Source of the DNA: Bettongia penicillata ogilbyi | Taxonomy: Eukaryota; Chordata; Mammalia; Diprotodontia; Potoroidae | Reading direction: 5' to 3' | NCBI GenBank assembly: GCA_023548195.1 | Contig: JAJHZJ010000413.1 | Span: 15,845,941-15,909,940 of the forward strand | Length of the DNA stretch: 64,000 nucleotides | Shown here: positions 12,192 to 23,102 of the stretch, piece by piece | How positions within the stretch are numbered: the first letter of the stretch is position 1 | How the letters are laid out: each line of letters begins with the position of its first letter | Made by a program: the position numbers and the translations under genes | Notes under the pieces: generated by a model | Database searches by the model: none | Told to the model about the DNA's origin: nothing | The model's input: the letters and a program-made list of their open reading frames with translations, nothing else

Positions 12192-13108
12192 TGGAATGTT
12201 ATGCTGAACTTTGCTGGGTAGCTGATCCTTGGTTGTAGTCCCAACTCCTTTGCCTTATGGAATATTGGGTTCCAATTCTTTTGATCTTTTAATGTAGAAG
12301 CTGCAAAGTCCTGTGCAATCCTGACTGTATCTCCTTGATATTTAAATTCTTTCTGGTTGCTTGTAATATTTTTCTCCTTCACTAGATAGCTCTGGAATTT
12401 GGCTACTATATTTCTTGAGGTTTTGAGTTTGGGATCCCTTTCAGGAGGGGAACGGTGGATTCTTTCGATGACTATTTTGCCCTCTGAATCTAGTACTTCT
12501 GGGCAGTTTTCCTTGACAATTTCCTGGAAGATATTTTCCAGGCTCTTTTCCCCATCATGGGTTTCTGGCAGGCCAATAATTCTTAAGTTTTCTCTTCTGG
12601 ATCTATTTTCCAGGTCAGTTGTTTTTCCAATTAGATATTTTAGATTTTCTTGTATCTTTTCATTCTTTAGATTTTGTTTGGCTGATTCTTGCTGTCTCAT
12701 CGAGTCATTAGTTTCTACTTGCCCAATTCTAGTCTTTATCAAATTGTTTTCTTCCGTTAACTTTTACATCTCCTTTTCCATCTGCCCAATTTTTCCTTTT
12801 AAGGAGCTATTTTCTCCAGTTAATTTTTGAACTCCCTTTTCCATTTGTTCAATTTTCCTTTTCAGAGAGATGTTCTCATCAGTGAATTCTTTCTTAATAG
12901 TTTTAAGCTCATTGGCCAGTTTATCTTCTATTTCCTTCTTCAGCTGTTCCAGGGGAGCTGCTTGTGCTTGTGAGCAGTTCATAGTCCCTTCTGAAGTTTC
13001 AGATGGAAGTACAGTCTCAGCTCTGACCTCTTTGGTGTTTGTGTTTTCATCCTTATCCCCATAGAAAGATTCTATGGTTATTTTGGTCCTCTGCTTTTTC
13101 CTGTTCAT
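12192..13108 (-). pseudogene. L1 ORF1 protein, nearly intact, one premature stop
   Basis: Encodes the L1 RNA-binding nucleic-acid chaperone. Starting at ATG 13,108 (MNRKKQRTK...), residues 1-76 are a basic/acidic N-terminus. Residues about 78-140 form a coiled coil made of 21-residue units beginning 'EN..LK.KI.QMEK'. The RNA-recognition domain starts near residue 173 (ENLRIIGLPE), and the 'ERIHRSPPERD' basic motif and C-terminal domain (LGLQPRISYPAK) follow. One in-frame TAA at 12,764-12,766 (codon 115, inside the coiled coil) splits the frame; otherwise it is open. The C-terminal tail is cut at 12,192 and the frame runs on into host L1 sequence to 12,143. As it stands it cannot give a full-length protein. 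Confidence 0.9.
12700..12877 (-). repeat. 63 bp tandem units in the ORF1 coiled coil
   Basis: Three successive units (about 12,877-12,815, 12,814-12,752 and a partial one to about 12,700) encode 21-residue, three-heptad repeats starting EN-ISLKRKIEQMEK, EN-SSLKGKIGQMEK and EN-NLIKTRIGQVE. The premature stop falls in the second unit. Confidence 0.75.
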
Positions 13109-14056
13109 GATGTTGATTGGGTGTTGTGGCTTCTGGTTCTTTCAGTCAGAAGCTAGAGAACTTTTTGCTGAGCTGATGTGTGAAAAAGCTAAAAGCAGAT
13201 TTTTGTTTGGTGTTTCCCTGATCAGCCCTAGGTTTAGCTTCCAAAGTGTGGGGAAGAAGTGGTCTGGTCCCAGGAGATCTCCTCAGCTGAACTGAGGCAA
13301 AGGCAGGCTCAGGGGCTGGTAATCCCAGCTGCCCTATTGTCTTTCTGATTCCCCTGAACAGCTGAGGCATGCCTAGATGCTAATGTGGGTTCCCACCTCT
13401 CCTGGGGCTCCTCTCCTGCCAATGAGGCTTGCCTGGGTCCTAGTGTGAGTTTTCTCTGCATTGGGTCCTCTGCCACCTTAGGAGGAATCCCCCTTAGCTA
13501 TTTTCCTCATCTCAGGTGTTATGAGAGTATTGGCCTCCTTCTGCTATTCCTGCTGATCTAGGATTTTTCTGGGGAGATATTTTATGGTTCTTCCATGGTC
13601 CTCAAGGGGGGAGGAGAGAGCATTTATTGATCACTCCACCATCCTGGCTCCTGGAAGTTCAAGTAGGTGACTTACCGAAGTTTGATCTTTGGGCTGAAGG
13701 TCTCAGGAGCTGCTGCGCTGATATCTGGCCCTCAGCAGCACTCACTGGCTCAGCTAGGCTTGTTTCCTGCCCTCGGTGCCACTCCTCTGGTTCCACCCAT
13801 CTCTGCTCAGGTTTCTCGGGTGCCTTCTGCTCTGCTGTGCTGGCCATGCTGTGCTGTGCACTGTGGGCTCACCCATGTGGAACAGATCCTTCCCATGGAC
13901 CTTCCAGTCCAACCCGAGCTCCGAATCCGTCACAGTCTGTCTCCCATTGAATTCCGCACCTCCAAAATTTGGTCAGATTCTCCTTTCAGAGGTACCTGGA
14001 GGAGTTTGTCCGAGAGCTTAGGTGAGTGTTGCTCTCACTCTGCCATCTTGGTTCCT
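13109..14056 (-). promoter_or_regulatory. L1 5' UTR (internal promoter region)
   Basis: GC-rich, CpG-containing sequence in an otherwise AT-rich window, directly upstream of the ORF1 start at 13,108. It begins with AGGAACCAAGATGGCAGAG, which contains a CAAGATGGC core like the YY1 site at the start of primate L1. A related motif, AGGAGCCAGGATGGTGGAG, recurs with its start at 13,652, 404 bp downstream. Promoter activity is inferred from position and family, not shown. Confidence 0.65.
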
Positions 14057-17055
14057 GAAGACATCTAGTATCAAAAATGAAAAGGATAAAATCACCAATG
14101 AAGAAAAAACAAAGCAATCATTAGGAACTATTTTTCACAATTACATGCCAATAAATATGACAATCTGAGTGAATTGGATGAATATTCATGTATATACATA
14201 TATATGTATTTATATGTGTGTGAGTATAACCTAGATTAACATGTCAGGAAATAGAAGGTCTAGATAACTCTCTCTTAGAAAAGCAAATTGAACAAGCAAT
14301 TAATAAACTTCGTAAGAAACAATCTCCAGAATTTGATGGGTTCACAAGTAAATTTTATCAAACATTTAAAGAACAATCCATTCTAATAGTATATGAACTA
14401 TTTGGAAAAAATAGACTAGGAAAGATTCCTACCAAATTCCTTTTGTGATAAAAATGTGATGCTGATACATAAGCCAGGAAGAGCCAAAAATAAAAAAAGA
14501 GAGAAAGAAAATTATAGACCATTATTGATGCAAACAATATAAATAAAATATTAGCAAAGATATTATAGCAATTTATCATGAGGATAATACACTATGAATA
14601 CATGGGATTCATACCAGGAATGCAGGACTGGCTCAAAATTGACAAACTATCAGGAAAATTGAGAATATTAATAATAAAACTAACAGAAATCATATGATTA
14701 TCTCAACTTCAGGAAATTTTTTTTGACAAAATACAGCACATATTACTCCTAAAAACACTAGAAAACAGGAATAAGTAGAGTTTTCCTTAAAATAATAAGC
14801 AGTATCTATCAAAACTAGCAGCAAGCATTATTTATAATTCTAGAAACTTTCCCAATAAGAACATAAATGAAACAAGGATGTACATTACCACTATTATTCC
14901 ATATTGTACTAGAAATTTTATATTTAATAAAAAAGAGAGAAGAAAAGAGTTGGAAGAAGTTAGAATAGGTAATAAGGACACAAAGCTGTCACTCTTTGCA
15001 GATGATACGACTATTCTTAGGGAATCCTAGAGAATCACTTCAAAACCTACTTCGAACAACAACTTTAGCAAAGTTGTAGGATATAAAATAAATCTACATA
15101 ATTCATTATTATTCCTATATAGTTCCAACAAATCACAGTAGGAAGAGAAGAGAAATTTCATTTAAAATAATTGTAAACAATATAAAATATTTGGGGATCT
15201 ACCTGCCAAAACAAACTCAGGAACTATATGAACATGATTATAAAACACTTTTCAAACAAATAGAGTTAGATCTAAACAACTGGAAAAAAATGTCAATTGC
15301 TAATGAATAGGCTGAATTAATACAATAAAAATTATAATTCTGTTTAAACTATCTCACCTATTCAGTGCCATACCAATCAAACTAACAAAAAATATTTTAT
15401 ACAAGTAGAAAAAACAATTAGAAACTTCATCTGGAAGAACAAAAGATCAAGGATAACAAGAGAATTAATGAAAACAAAATGGAAAGGAAGGTGGCCTAAC
15501 CATACCAAATCTAAAATTATATTATAAAGCAATTAACATCAAAACTGTTTGGTATTGGCTAAGAAATAGAGTAGTTGATCACTGGAATAGGTTAGGTACA
15601 CAGGACACAGTAGTCAAAGACTATAGCAATCTACTGTTTGATGAATACAAAGACTTCAGCTTCTGGGAAAAGAACTCACTATTTGACACAAACTGATGAG
15701 AAAACTGTTAAACAGTATCGCAGAAACTATGCATAGACCAACATCTAACACAATATACCAAGAAAAGATCAAAATGGATACATGATTTAGACATAAGGGA
15801 TAATACTACAAGAATATGAAGCAAGCAAAAAATAGTTTACTTGTCAGATCTTTGGAGAAGGGAAAAATTTGTGATCAAACAAGAGATAGAGAACATAGTG
15901 AAATGCAAACTGGATAACTTTGATTGTATTAAATTAAAAAGCATTTGCCAAAATCAAACCAATGCAACCAAGATAAGAAGGAAAACAGTAAGCTAGGAAA
16001 CAACTTTTACCATCAGTGTTTCTGATAAAGGCATCATTTCTAAACTATATGGAGAAGTGAATCAAATTTATAAGAATATGTCATTCCCTGATTGATAAAT
16101 GTCAAAGGATATGAACAGGCAATTTTCAGATGAAGAAATTGAAGCTATTTATAATCACATGAAACAATGTTCTAATTCACTATTGATTTAAGAAAGGAAA
16201 ATTGAAACAACTCTCAGGTACTACCCCGCACCTATCAGAATGGCTAATATGACAGAAAAAAAGTGATGTGTTTAAGAATATCTGGGAAATATGAAACACT
16301 AATGCATTATTGGTGGAGTTGTGAACTGATCCAGTCATTTGGGAGAACAACATGGAACAGTTTCCAAAGGGTAACCAAACTGCATATCCTTTGATTCAAT
16401 AATACCACTACTGGGTTTGTATGCCAATGAGATTATAGAAAAGGGAAAAGGACATGAATGCACAAGAATATTTATAGCAACTCTTTTTATGGTAGGTAGC
16501 AAAGAATTGGAAATTGAGGGGACGTCCATCAATTGGGGAACAGCTGAACAAGTTGTGGTATATGATTGTGATGGAATACTATTGTTCTATAAGAAAGGAT
16601 GAGCAGGAGGATTTCAGAAAAACCTGGAAAGACTCCCACGAACTGAGGAAGAGAGAACTGAGCAGAACCAGGAGAATATTGTAAGTGGCAACAGCAACAT
16701 TGTGTGATGATTGTGTATCACTTTTCAGCAATACAATGATGCAAGACAACTCCAAAAACTCATGATGGAAAATGACACCCAGGGAAAGAACTATGGAGTC
16801 TGAATGGAGATCACAGAGTACTATTTTCACTTTCTTTTTCTTTGTGGTTTTTCATGTTCTGATTCTTCTTTCACAACATGATTAATGTGGAACTATCTTT
16901 AACATGATTTTACATGTATGACAGATCAAATTGCTTGATTTCTTGGGGAAGGATGGGAAGGGTTAGAGGGAGAAAAAAATTGGAACTCAAAATTTTACAA
17001 AAATGAATGTTGAAAAGTATATTTACATGCAGTAGAAATAATAAAATACCATTAA
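14057..17055 (+). mobile_element. Sense L1 ORF2 (RT to C-terminus) and 3' UTR
   Basis: Continuation of the sense L1 split at 12,191. Translation shows, across many frameshifts and stops, the reverse-transcriptase order: 'SPEFDGFTSKFYQTF' near 14,320, the active-site Phe-Ala-Asp-Asp at 14,995-15,006, 'NFIWKNKRSRITRE' near 15,425, and the C-terminal region to about 16,830. The 3' UTR at 16,840-17,055 contains 'ggaactcaaaattttac'. The coding frame is thoroughly broken, so the copy is old and inactive. Confidence 0.85.
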
Positions 17056-17275
17056 AGAAAAATGAGATGAACTCATGGAGTCTAAAGAGAATGAAGCATA
17101 CTTTTTTACTTTATTTGTCTTGAGATGGTTTTTTTGGTCTGTTTTCTTTCATACATGACTAATGTATATATTTTGCATAACTACACATGTATAACCAATA
17201 TTGACTTGATTGCCTTCTCACTGAGTATGGGGGAAGAGGGAACAAGTGAGAGAATTTGGAACCTAAAGTTTTACT
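17056..17275 (+). mobile_element. Second L1 3' UTR fragment
   Basis: Repeats the segment from 'tggagtctaa..gaagcata' to 'gaatttggaacctaaagttt' that also ends the preceding L1 (16,795-17,000). It is either a severely 5'-truncated second insertion or a tail duplication of the first. Confidence 0.6.
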
Positions 17276-18150
17276 GTGTAAAGCAGGGTCACATATCTTT
17301 ATTCCTCTTACCTTACTTTAGGGCTACTAAATCAAATTCAGTGGTTTCCAGTTCACCTTCTTGAGCCACTGTGATAGGTTGTGCTAATAAAACATCTGTG
17401 TAATAAACAACAGACCTCCAACAAATGACTTTAGTTCTACAAACATTGAATTCTTCATGTTTCCAAATATTTTGATTGTTTATACTGTATAGTAGAAAGC
17501 ATAAATTTTATTAAGCATATATTCTTGTTAACTTAGATGATAAAAGATAAGCTGAACTGTAAACTTCCATTAAACATTTTTATTTTGTAATGCATAACTA
17601 TATTCATTGAGCAAAATTCCTATTTGTGTATAAAGCACATTTTCAGTTTTTCAATGATGAAAATTAGAACCAATATCCACATTTAGTGGGAACCATAAAT
17701 CCATCCTCAACCAGCTATCTTCCTCTTTTTAATTGTCTTTTTCTAACAGATCATGAAATTCACATGGCAGTAATTATGCTGAAAACACATTAACAAAAAC
17801 AGTAAAAAATGGATGATTTTTGGAATAGCTTTTTTCAACACACCACACATTAAAAGAGAAATGTTTTCTATTCTGATCCACATGTGGGAAATGGTAATTA
17901 AAACAAAGTGAGCACCCATCTACATATGCACCCATCTACAACTTTATATACCAAAACAAATGACAGGTGCAAATGTCAAAACCCAAGTCAATTGAAAGGT
18001 ATTTATGAATATCTGTAAAACATCAAGATAAAAAGGGAATAATTCTATGTATTTGTGATTTGATTTTAAATTCCAGAGCAGAAATGAGATTTTTTTGTTG
18101 TGATCTTATGATTTTGAGGTCTCATAGATATCTAGACATTCAAAATCATA
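17276..18150. other. No gene or clear repeat seen
   Basis: AT-rich sequence without a supported feature. Confidence 0.4.
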
Positions 18151-18154
18151 GACA

Positions 18155-18310
18155 TTCATCATAGACATTCAAATCCTTCATTTTATACATATATAATCTC
18201 ATGCTCCAAAAAGTGAAATGACTTGAGCAAGGTCTCATAAGTCAAGTTGAAAAATTAAGCTGTGGTTTTTGCCTCCAAATTCAGTATCTTCTCCATGACA
18301 CATTGCTTCT
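18155..18310 (+). repeat. MIR-like fragment
   Basis: 'tccttcattttatacat', 'aaatgacttgagcaaggtct' and 'ccaaattcagtatcttctcc' follow the MIR order. Strongly diverged. Confidence 0.5.
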
Positions 18311-18344
18311 TCTATTATTTCCAAATATATTACTTATAGAAGCA

Positions 18345-18595
18345 ATATGGTGCAACGATAAAAAAAAAGATCGGCTTTCAGAATTAGAAAGATGAGGGTT
18401 GAAAAGTCTTACGCACCGCTAACGAATAATGATTGTGTCAACCAAGGAAGTCACAAAAGACCTCAGGGTAAAAAGCAACACCTTAAGACTACAAGATGTA
18501 GAATTGTGTCTCTACATTGTTAGAGGAAGTTTCCTCACAGAGAGTTTCCAACACTGATATAATCATAAGTTCAGGTACAAGAAAATAAAATCTTA
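18345..18595 (+). repeat. tRNA-derived CORE-SINE
   Basis: Head with 'gatgagggttgaaaagtc' (B-box-like), then 'aagactacaagatgtagaa' and 'agaggaagtttcctcacaga..cacttgatataatca'-type tail blocks. Same family as 4,970-5,175 and 26,040-26,190. Confidence 0.6.
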
Positions 18596-18644
18596 GTATG
18601 TGTTCCTATGAACTTATATTTCCCAATCTAACTTTTATATTGGT

Positions 18645-18885
18645 AGCAAGGGGGTCTCACATCAGAAAGATCCATCTTCTTGAGTTCAAATCCAGACTCG
18701 GACACTTAATAGCTGTGTGACACTGGGCAAGTCATTTGACCTTGTTTGCCTCAGTTTTCTCATCTATGAAGTGAATTGGAAAAGGTAATTACAAACCACT
18801 CCAGTATCACTGCCAAGAAAATCCCAAATGGGATCACAAAGAGTCAAACATGATAGAAACAACAACAAAAAGCGTGGATTTTGAC
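18645..18885 (+). repeat. MAR1-like SINE
   Basis: Contains 'gagttcaaatccagactcgg' (B-box and SINE head), 'tgggcaagtcatttgacctt', 'aaaccactccagtatcactg' and the family tail 'atgggatcacaaagagtcaa' followed by an AAC-rich end. This looks nearly full length except for the first bases. Confidence 0.85.
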
Positions 18886-21080
18886 AATTCATTTTTCTGT
18901 GGAATAAGTATTATTCTGAAGAAAATAATTGCTGAATTAAGCCTTATCTGACATTTCACAAGTCTGAAGCATAAGTTTACTCAGAGTTCTATGAGGACCA
19001 ATAACTGAAATAAGTCTGACTCAGAGTTCTAAGAAAGCAATTACTCATTGAATGTGATAAACTGTAGGATACTGACTAAAAATATAGTTTTCTTTAGTGA
19101 TACATTGATTGAATTATCAGGGAATATTTTAGTTAATAATTGGAATAATATAGTCACCAGACATATTCTATGATTTTGGAACTAAAACAATTTATCTGAT
19201 GACAAATTAAATCAGAAGTATTTGAAGAAAGGACACACTGTGAACCCAGAAAGATAAGAGGAAAAAAATGATGACCTGGAATATTTCAGAAAGGTGGTTA
19301 AAAAACTTAAAAATAAAACAAATTGATTGCCTCTTGCTGCTGGAAAAAGAGTAAGGGAAAAGATGATTATGAGGAGGAGAAGTAGAAAATGTTCTGCCTT
19401 CAATTATGATTTTCTATTGAGACTAAAAGAGAAATATATATCCTCACACATACATATACATGTAAACACTGTCATCTCTTACAGTTGAGGACTGGAAAAG
19501 GAGAAAAATTCTACAATGGAGTCAAGTTCAAGAAGTTTGTGCCATGTTAGGATAACATTTGTTTACTTAAAAAAAGAAAGCAAAATAACATTAATTTAGC
19601 TGAATTCTGCAGCTACTCCTGAAGTAGGAAGTGGTGGACATTGTAGTCAATGTAAAAAAGCAAATCCAGCTAAACAGAAGGTGAGGCTAACAGTAGAATA
19701 TCAGTTATTTATCAAAATCACTAGTTTGGTTGAGATATGATGCACAGTTAGGTGTTTAAGAAAAACAAAACTTGTAACAATATGGGAACTATGTTCATCA
19801 AGGAACTTTTCTATACAGTGCTTGAGACAGAGGACCCCAAAGTATATAATTCCAGAGTAGTGTTACCTCAAATATATATTTTCTTCTGACTCTTGTGTTT
19901 GTCTTTTAAATTAATTTTAATCAGTGAAAGCAACAACTGTTACCTAAGTCGGAGAAAGGGAAAAAAGGGGGAGAAAAGGGAAAAAAGTGGTCATCCATTT
20001 AAAAGTAGAAACCTTAAGGAAGGCTTCTTGGGAAATATTTTGGAATGCATAAAATTATCTATTTAAGTGTAAAAGCAGGAAAAGTCACAGAAATTATCGA
20101 AAAATATGACATGGCCTATGTATTTTTTTCATTTTCTTCATTAACAATTCCAAATGCCTTAACCTTGAATAAAATATTTGAGCTGTTAAGTTTCTCCCAC
20201 ACATCATCCAGCATAATATTCAGAAATTCTGACATCTATTAATAGAACAGATAATGAAGTACTTTTCATGAAATCCATGTGCAGACTGATTAATATATTT
20301 AACATGTTTATTGAGAGAAGACGAAAGGAAGGGAAGATAATAACTGCTTGATGAAAATGCTCAGCTGCAACAATCAGCATGATTATTTCAACTTCATTAG
20401 ATTATTGTTTTTCCTTTTATGCTTAGTACTCAAATAATTTAAGTGCAAATTCAGTGTCTGATTAATAAAGGAAGAATTTCAAATTGTTTAAATTATATTC
20501 TTCAGTTAGCTTCCAAAAATGCTTTCTAGAATTAGTTCGCTATTCTCTTAAACAGATAAATAGCTCTTACATGATGTTAGCTTCAGGGTACAGTCTAATT
20601 TACTTGCTTCTGAACAACAGATACACAGTACAGGTGTAAAGAATGGGAAAATTTCTGAGTTTAGTAGTCCTAATGTTAAGTCCTCTGGAGTCAAATGACT
20701 TTGTGTCCTAGATTCAGAATTCATGAATGACTGAATCGAATATGAATTTTCTCTTATAGAAAAATAGAAGTACAAAAATGATAAATTGTATAATTTTAAA
20801 TTATGAATTAGGAAATTATTGACACATATGGAATTTTCATATACAAATGGTGCAGAAAAAAGACAATTATAAACGAAGGTGAGACCCCATTACATACAAC
20901 TTTTACAATAGAAATTCAATTTAATGGGTAAAATTTTCTTCCTTGTCTGCTTCTATCTTTCCTTCTTTATTATGTTTATTGTCAATTATTTCAATGATAC
21001 TTTTCTTTCATTCATCACCATTGGTATCCTCTCAACTGCAAATTCCTTAAAAAATACGTAATGCTATAGCAAATACATAT
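18886..21080. other. No gene seen; AT-rich with a purine-rich patch
   Basis: The only notable structure is a purine-only G/A run near 19,950-19,987. The short open frames show no recognisable domains. Confidence 0.4.
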
Positions 21081-21094
21081 GGTGAAGAAAGCAT

Positions 21095-21565
21095 TTATGT
21101 TGTATTGGTAATTGTATTGCCAAGGCAATGTTGACAGCACTGGTGGTGACTATGAATTTGCTGGTGTTCTCCAAAGCAAAGTATAAAAGACTCGCCATAT
21201 AGAAGGCAGTAGAAAAACATTTATTTAGATACCAGAAAGCCAAATACCAGAAACAGAAAGACAAATCTGTCACGTTGACCAAGAAATTGATAAACATGAT
21301 CACCACAGAGGCAAAGCCATTCCCAAGCCTCCCCGCTTCTCCCAGGGTCTTCTCACAAGCAAGCACTCAGGAGCCTGAGCCTTGCCGCGTATGCCTGCCT
21401 GCCTTCATCCTCTCTCCTCTGCCCCAACTATGCTCTTTCACTTCCTCTCAGTTTTGCTTCACCTTTCCTGTTTCCCCTGTTCAGCAAATTCCTCCCACTA
21501 CATGTGACTTAGTCCTCCAGGTGATTCAAACAGGTCATATGGGCCTATTAATGAATAAGAAAAAC
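21095..21565 (-). repeat. Possible solo LTR of an endogenous retrovirus
   Basis: A locally GC-richer block in AT-rich surroundings. On the minus strand a GC-rich, CpG-containing stretch (about 21,400-21,290) is followed by AATAAA (near 21,215) and about 120 bp of further sequence, an arrangement like U3-R-U5. A 100-residue hydrophobic open frame at 21,064-21,366 (minus) has no recognisable family and is probably fortuitous. Borders and target duplication are not resolved. Confidence 0.35.
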
Positions 21566-21599
21566 TTTTCCATTTAAATTAATATTACAGTAATGTATG

Positions 21600-22330
21600 T
21601 GGAAAATAGTTCATTTTGCATCAAAAATCCATCACCTCTAAATCAAGAAGTAAAATGTATGATTCTTTATCAGACTCCAGAATTGATCCAGAAGTTCATA
21701 AGTCATTCAGTCTTCTTTTTCATTTGACAATGTTATGGTTACTGTATAGTTTATTCTACTTATTCTTTGGTGTATGTCAATTCATGCAAACCTTCCCAAG
21801 TTTCTCTGATTCTGTCCCTTTTTTCCATTTCTTAGGTGTGTAACCATATTTTGTTAAATTCAAATACCATTTTTTGTTCAGGTATTCCCATGAAGATGAG
21901 CATTCTTTTTTCACCCAGTTATTTAATGGAATAAAAAGTTCAGGTATTTGCTTATTTGATTGTTTATTTCTGGTAATTCTAGATCCTTTGCCTTGGCTTG
22001 CTTTGGGTGGTATATCTAGTAGTGGCATCTCTAGACCAGATACTATGCCTAAAGTTTAGAGATGTCTGGTTCATAATTCCCAAGTGCTTTCAAGACTGGT
22101 TTGGCCAAACCACAGCTAACAATACTGCATCCGTGAATGTGCCCTTTCATAGGCCTTCCCATAACTGACATCTTCTCCTATTGTCACTTTTGCCAATTTC
22201 ACAAGTATGAAGTAAAAGCTTAGATTTCATTTTGAATAATGTGGTTATTAGTGACCTACAAAATTTTATTTTACATTTTTGTTGATAGCTTGAACTTTTT
22301 CCTGGGAACTGTTTCCTCATTTCCTTTCAT
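21600..22330 (-). mobile_element. Old L1 3' region, antisense
   Basis: Blocks such as 'gtatatctagtagtggcatctctagacca', 'cacttttgccaatttcacaagtatgaagt' and 'ttattagtgacctac' parallel the L1 3' ends elsewhere in the window but are more diverged, indicating an older L1 subfamily on the minus strand. Confidence 0.5.
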
Positions 22331-22453
22331 CATTTATCTATTAGGTGGTGTATCCCACAAGTGCATATATAATTAAGGCTTAAATCACATGTATTTTAAG
22401 TGTTCAGTCATAGATCCTAATAGATGGAAATTGTTCTTTCTCTCTCAGATCTG

Positions 22454-22456
<3 letters not shown>

Positions 22457-22502
<46 letters not shown>
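22457..22502. repeat. (GT)n microsatellite
   Basis: About 22 uninterrupted GT units. Confidence 0.95.
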
Positions 22503-22505
<3 letters not shown>

Positions 22506-22559
22506 GGGCACATGTGAGCATTCATACAAGGCATGTGTGTTTTCTCTCTTCTTGCAGTA

Positions 22560-23092
22560 TTGCATAACTGATATGGAAACCCTGGATTTGGGTTATTACA
22601 TTCCTAGATGTTTTCACTTTGTTTCTTCTATTAGCTAATAGGCGGATTCCTTTTATTTTTACTTTTCTGTTTCTAATATATCTGGTTGTGTTTTTTATGA
22701 TTTCTTAATATGCTATTATTTCTTAATATGCTATGCTCTCCCAGCCCTGCCTCCTCCATATAAATGTTGGCCTTGTGGCTCTCTGTGAATTTGATTATTT
22801 TTATTTTCCCTTCATCTGCTTTCCAGACCAGCTATTTTTAACTCAGGTAACACATTTTTAAACCATATTTTGAATTGAATACTTGTATTGATATCAACAT
22901 TTTTTGGTTGGCTAGGGACTTAATAAGCTTTTTTTCCCCATTCTCTCTCATGAGATCTATGACTGAGGTGAGGTTCTCTGCCTTTTAGTCTAAGATATTT
23001 CTTCTTTAATTTTTTTCTCTATATAATTTTAATTTCCTTTATGATTTTACTTTTAATTCCATTCTTCATTTCTTCATTCTACTCTTGGAGTA
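22560..23092 (-). mobile_element. Probable antisense L1 ORF1/5' remnant
   Basis: T-rich sequence with a layout like the antisense ORF1 regions at 9.0-9.9 and 54.1-55.2 kb. It may be the 5' part of the older L1 at 21.6 kb, which would then also lack ORF2. Similarity is weak. Confidence 0.3.
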
Positions 23093-23102
23093 TTTGTAGC
23101 CA

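Larger units (their letters stand above)
12192..14056 (-). mobile_element. L1 5' UTR plus ORF1 insert, lacking 3' half and poly(A)
   Basis: A 1,865 bp antisense L1 piece with an intact-looking 5' start at 14,056, a GC-rich 5' UTR (14,056-13,109) and almost all of ORF1 (13,108-12,192). It stops near the end of ORF1, with no ORF2, no 3' UTR and no poly-T on the plus strand. It sits inside the sense L1 ORF2 and is flanked by a 14/16 direct repeat. L1 copies are normally truncated at the 5' end; this one is truncated at the 3' end. Internal priming on an L1 RNA is one possible origin, later loss of the 3' end another. Its ORF1 is the least damaged in the window, so it is probably the youngest L1 piece here. 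Confidence 0.75.

Noticed and set aside
13627..14068. Overlapping plus-strand open frames of 81-133 codons in GC-rich DNA
   Set aside because: They are antisense to an L1 5' UTR; high GC content lowers stop-codon frequency.
21064..21366. 100-residue hydrophobic minus-strand open frame, looking like a membrane protein
   Set aside because: No family recognised, and it overlaps the LTR-like block; T-rich minus-strand sequence gives hydrophobic residues by composition.
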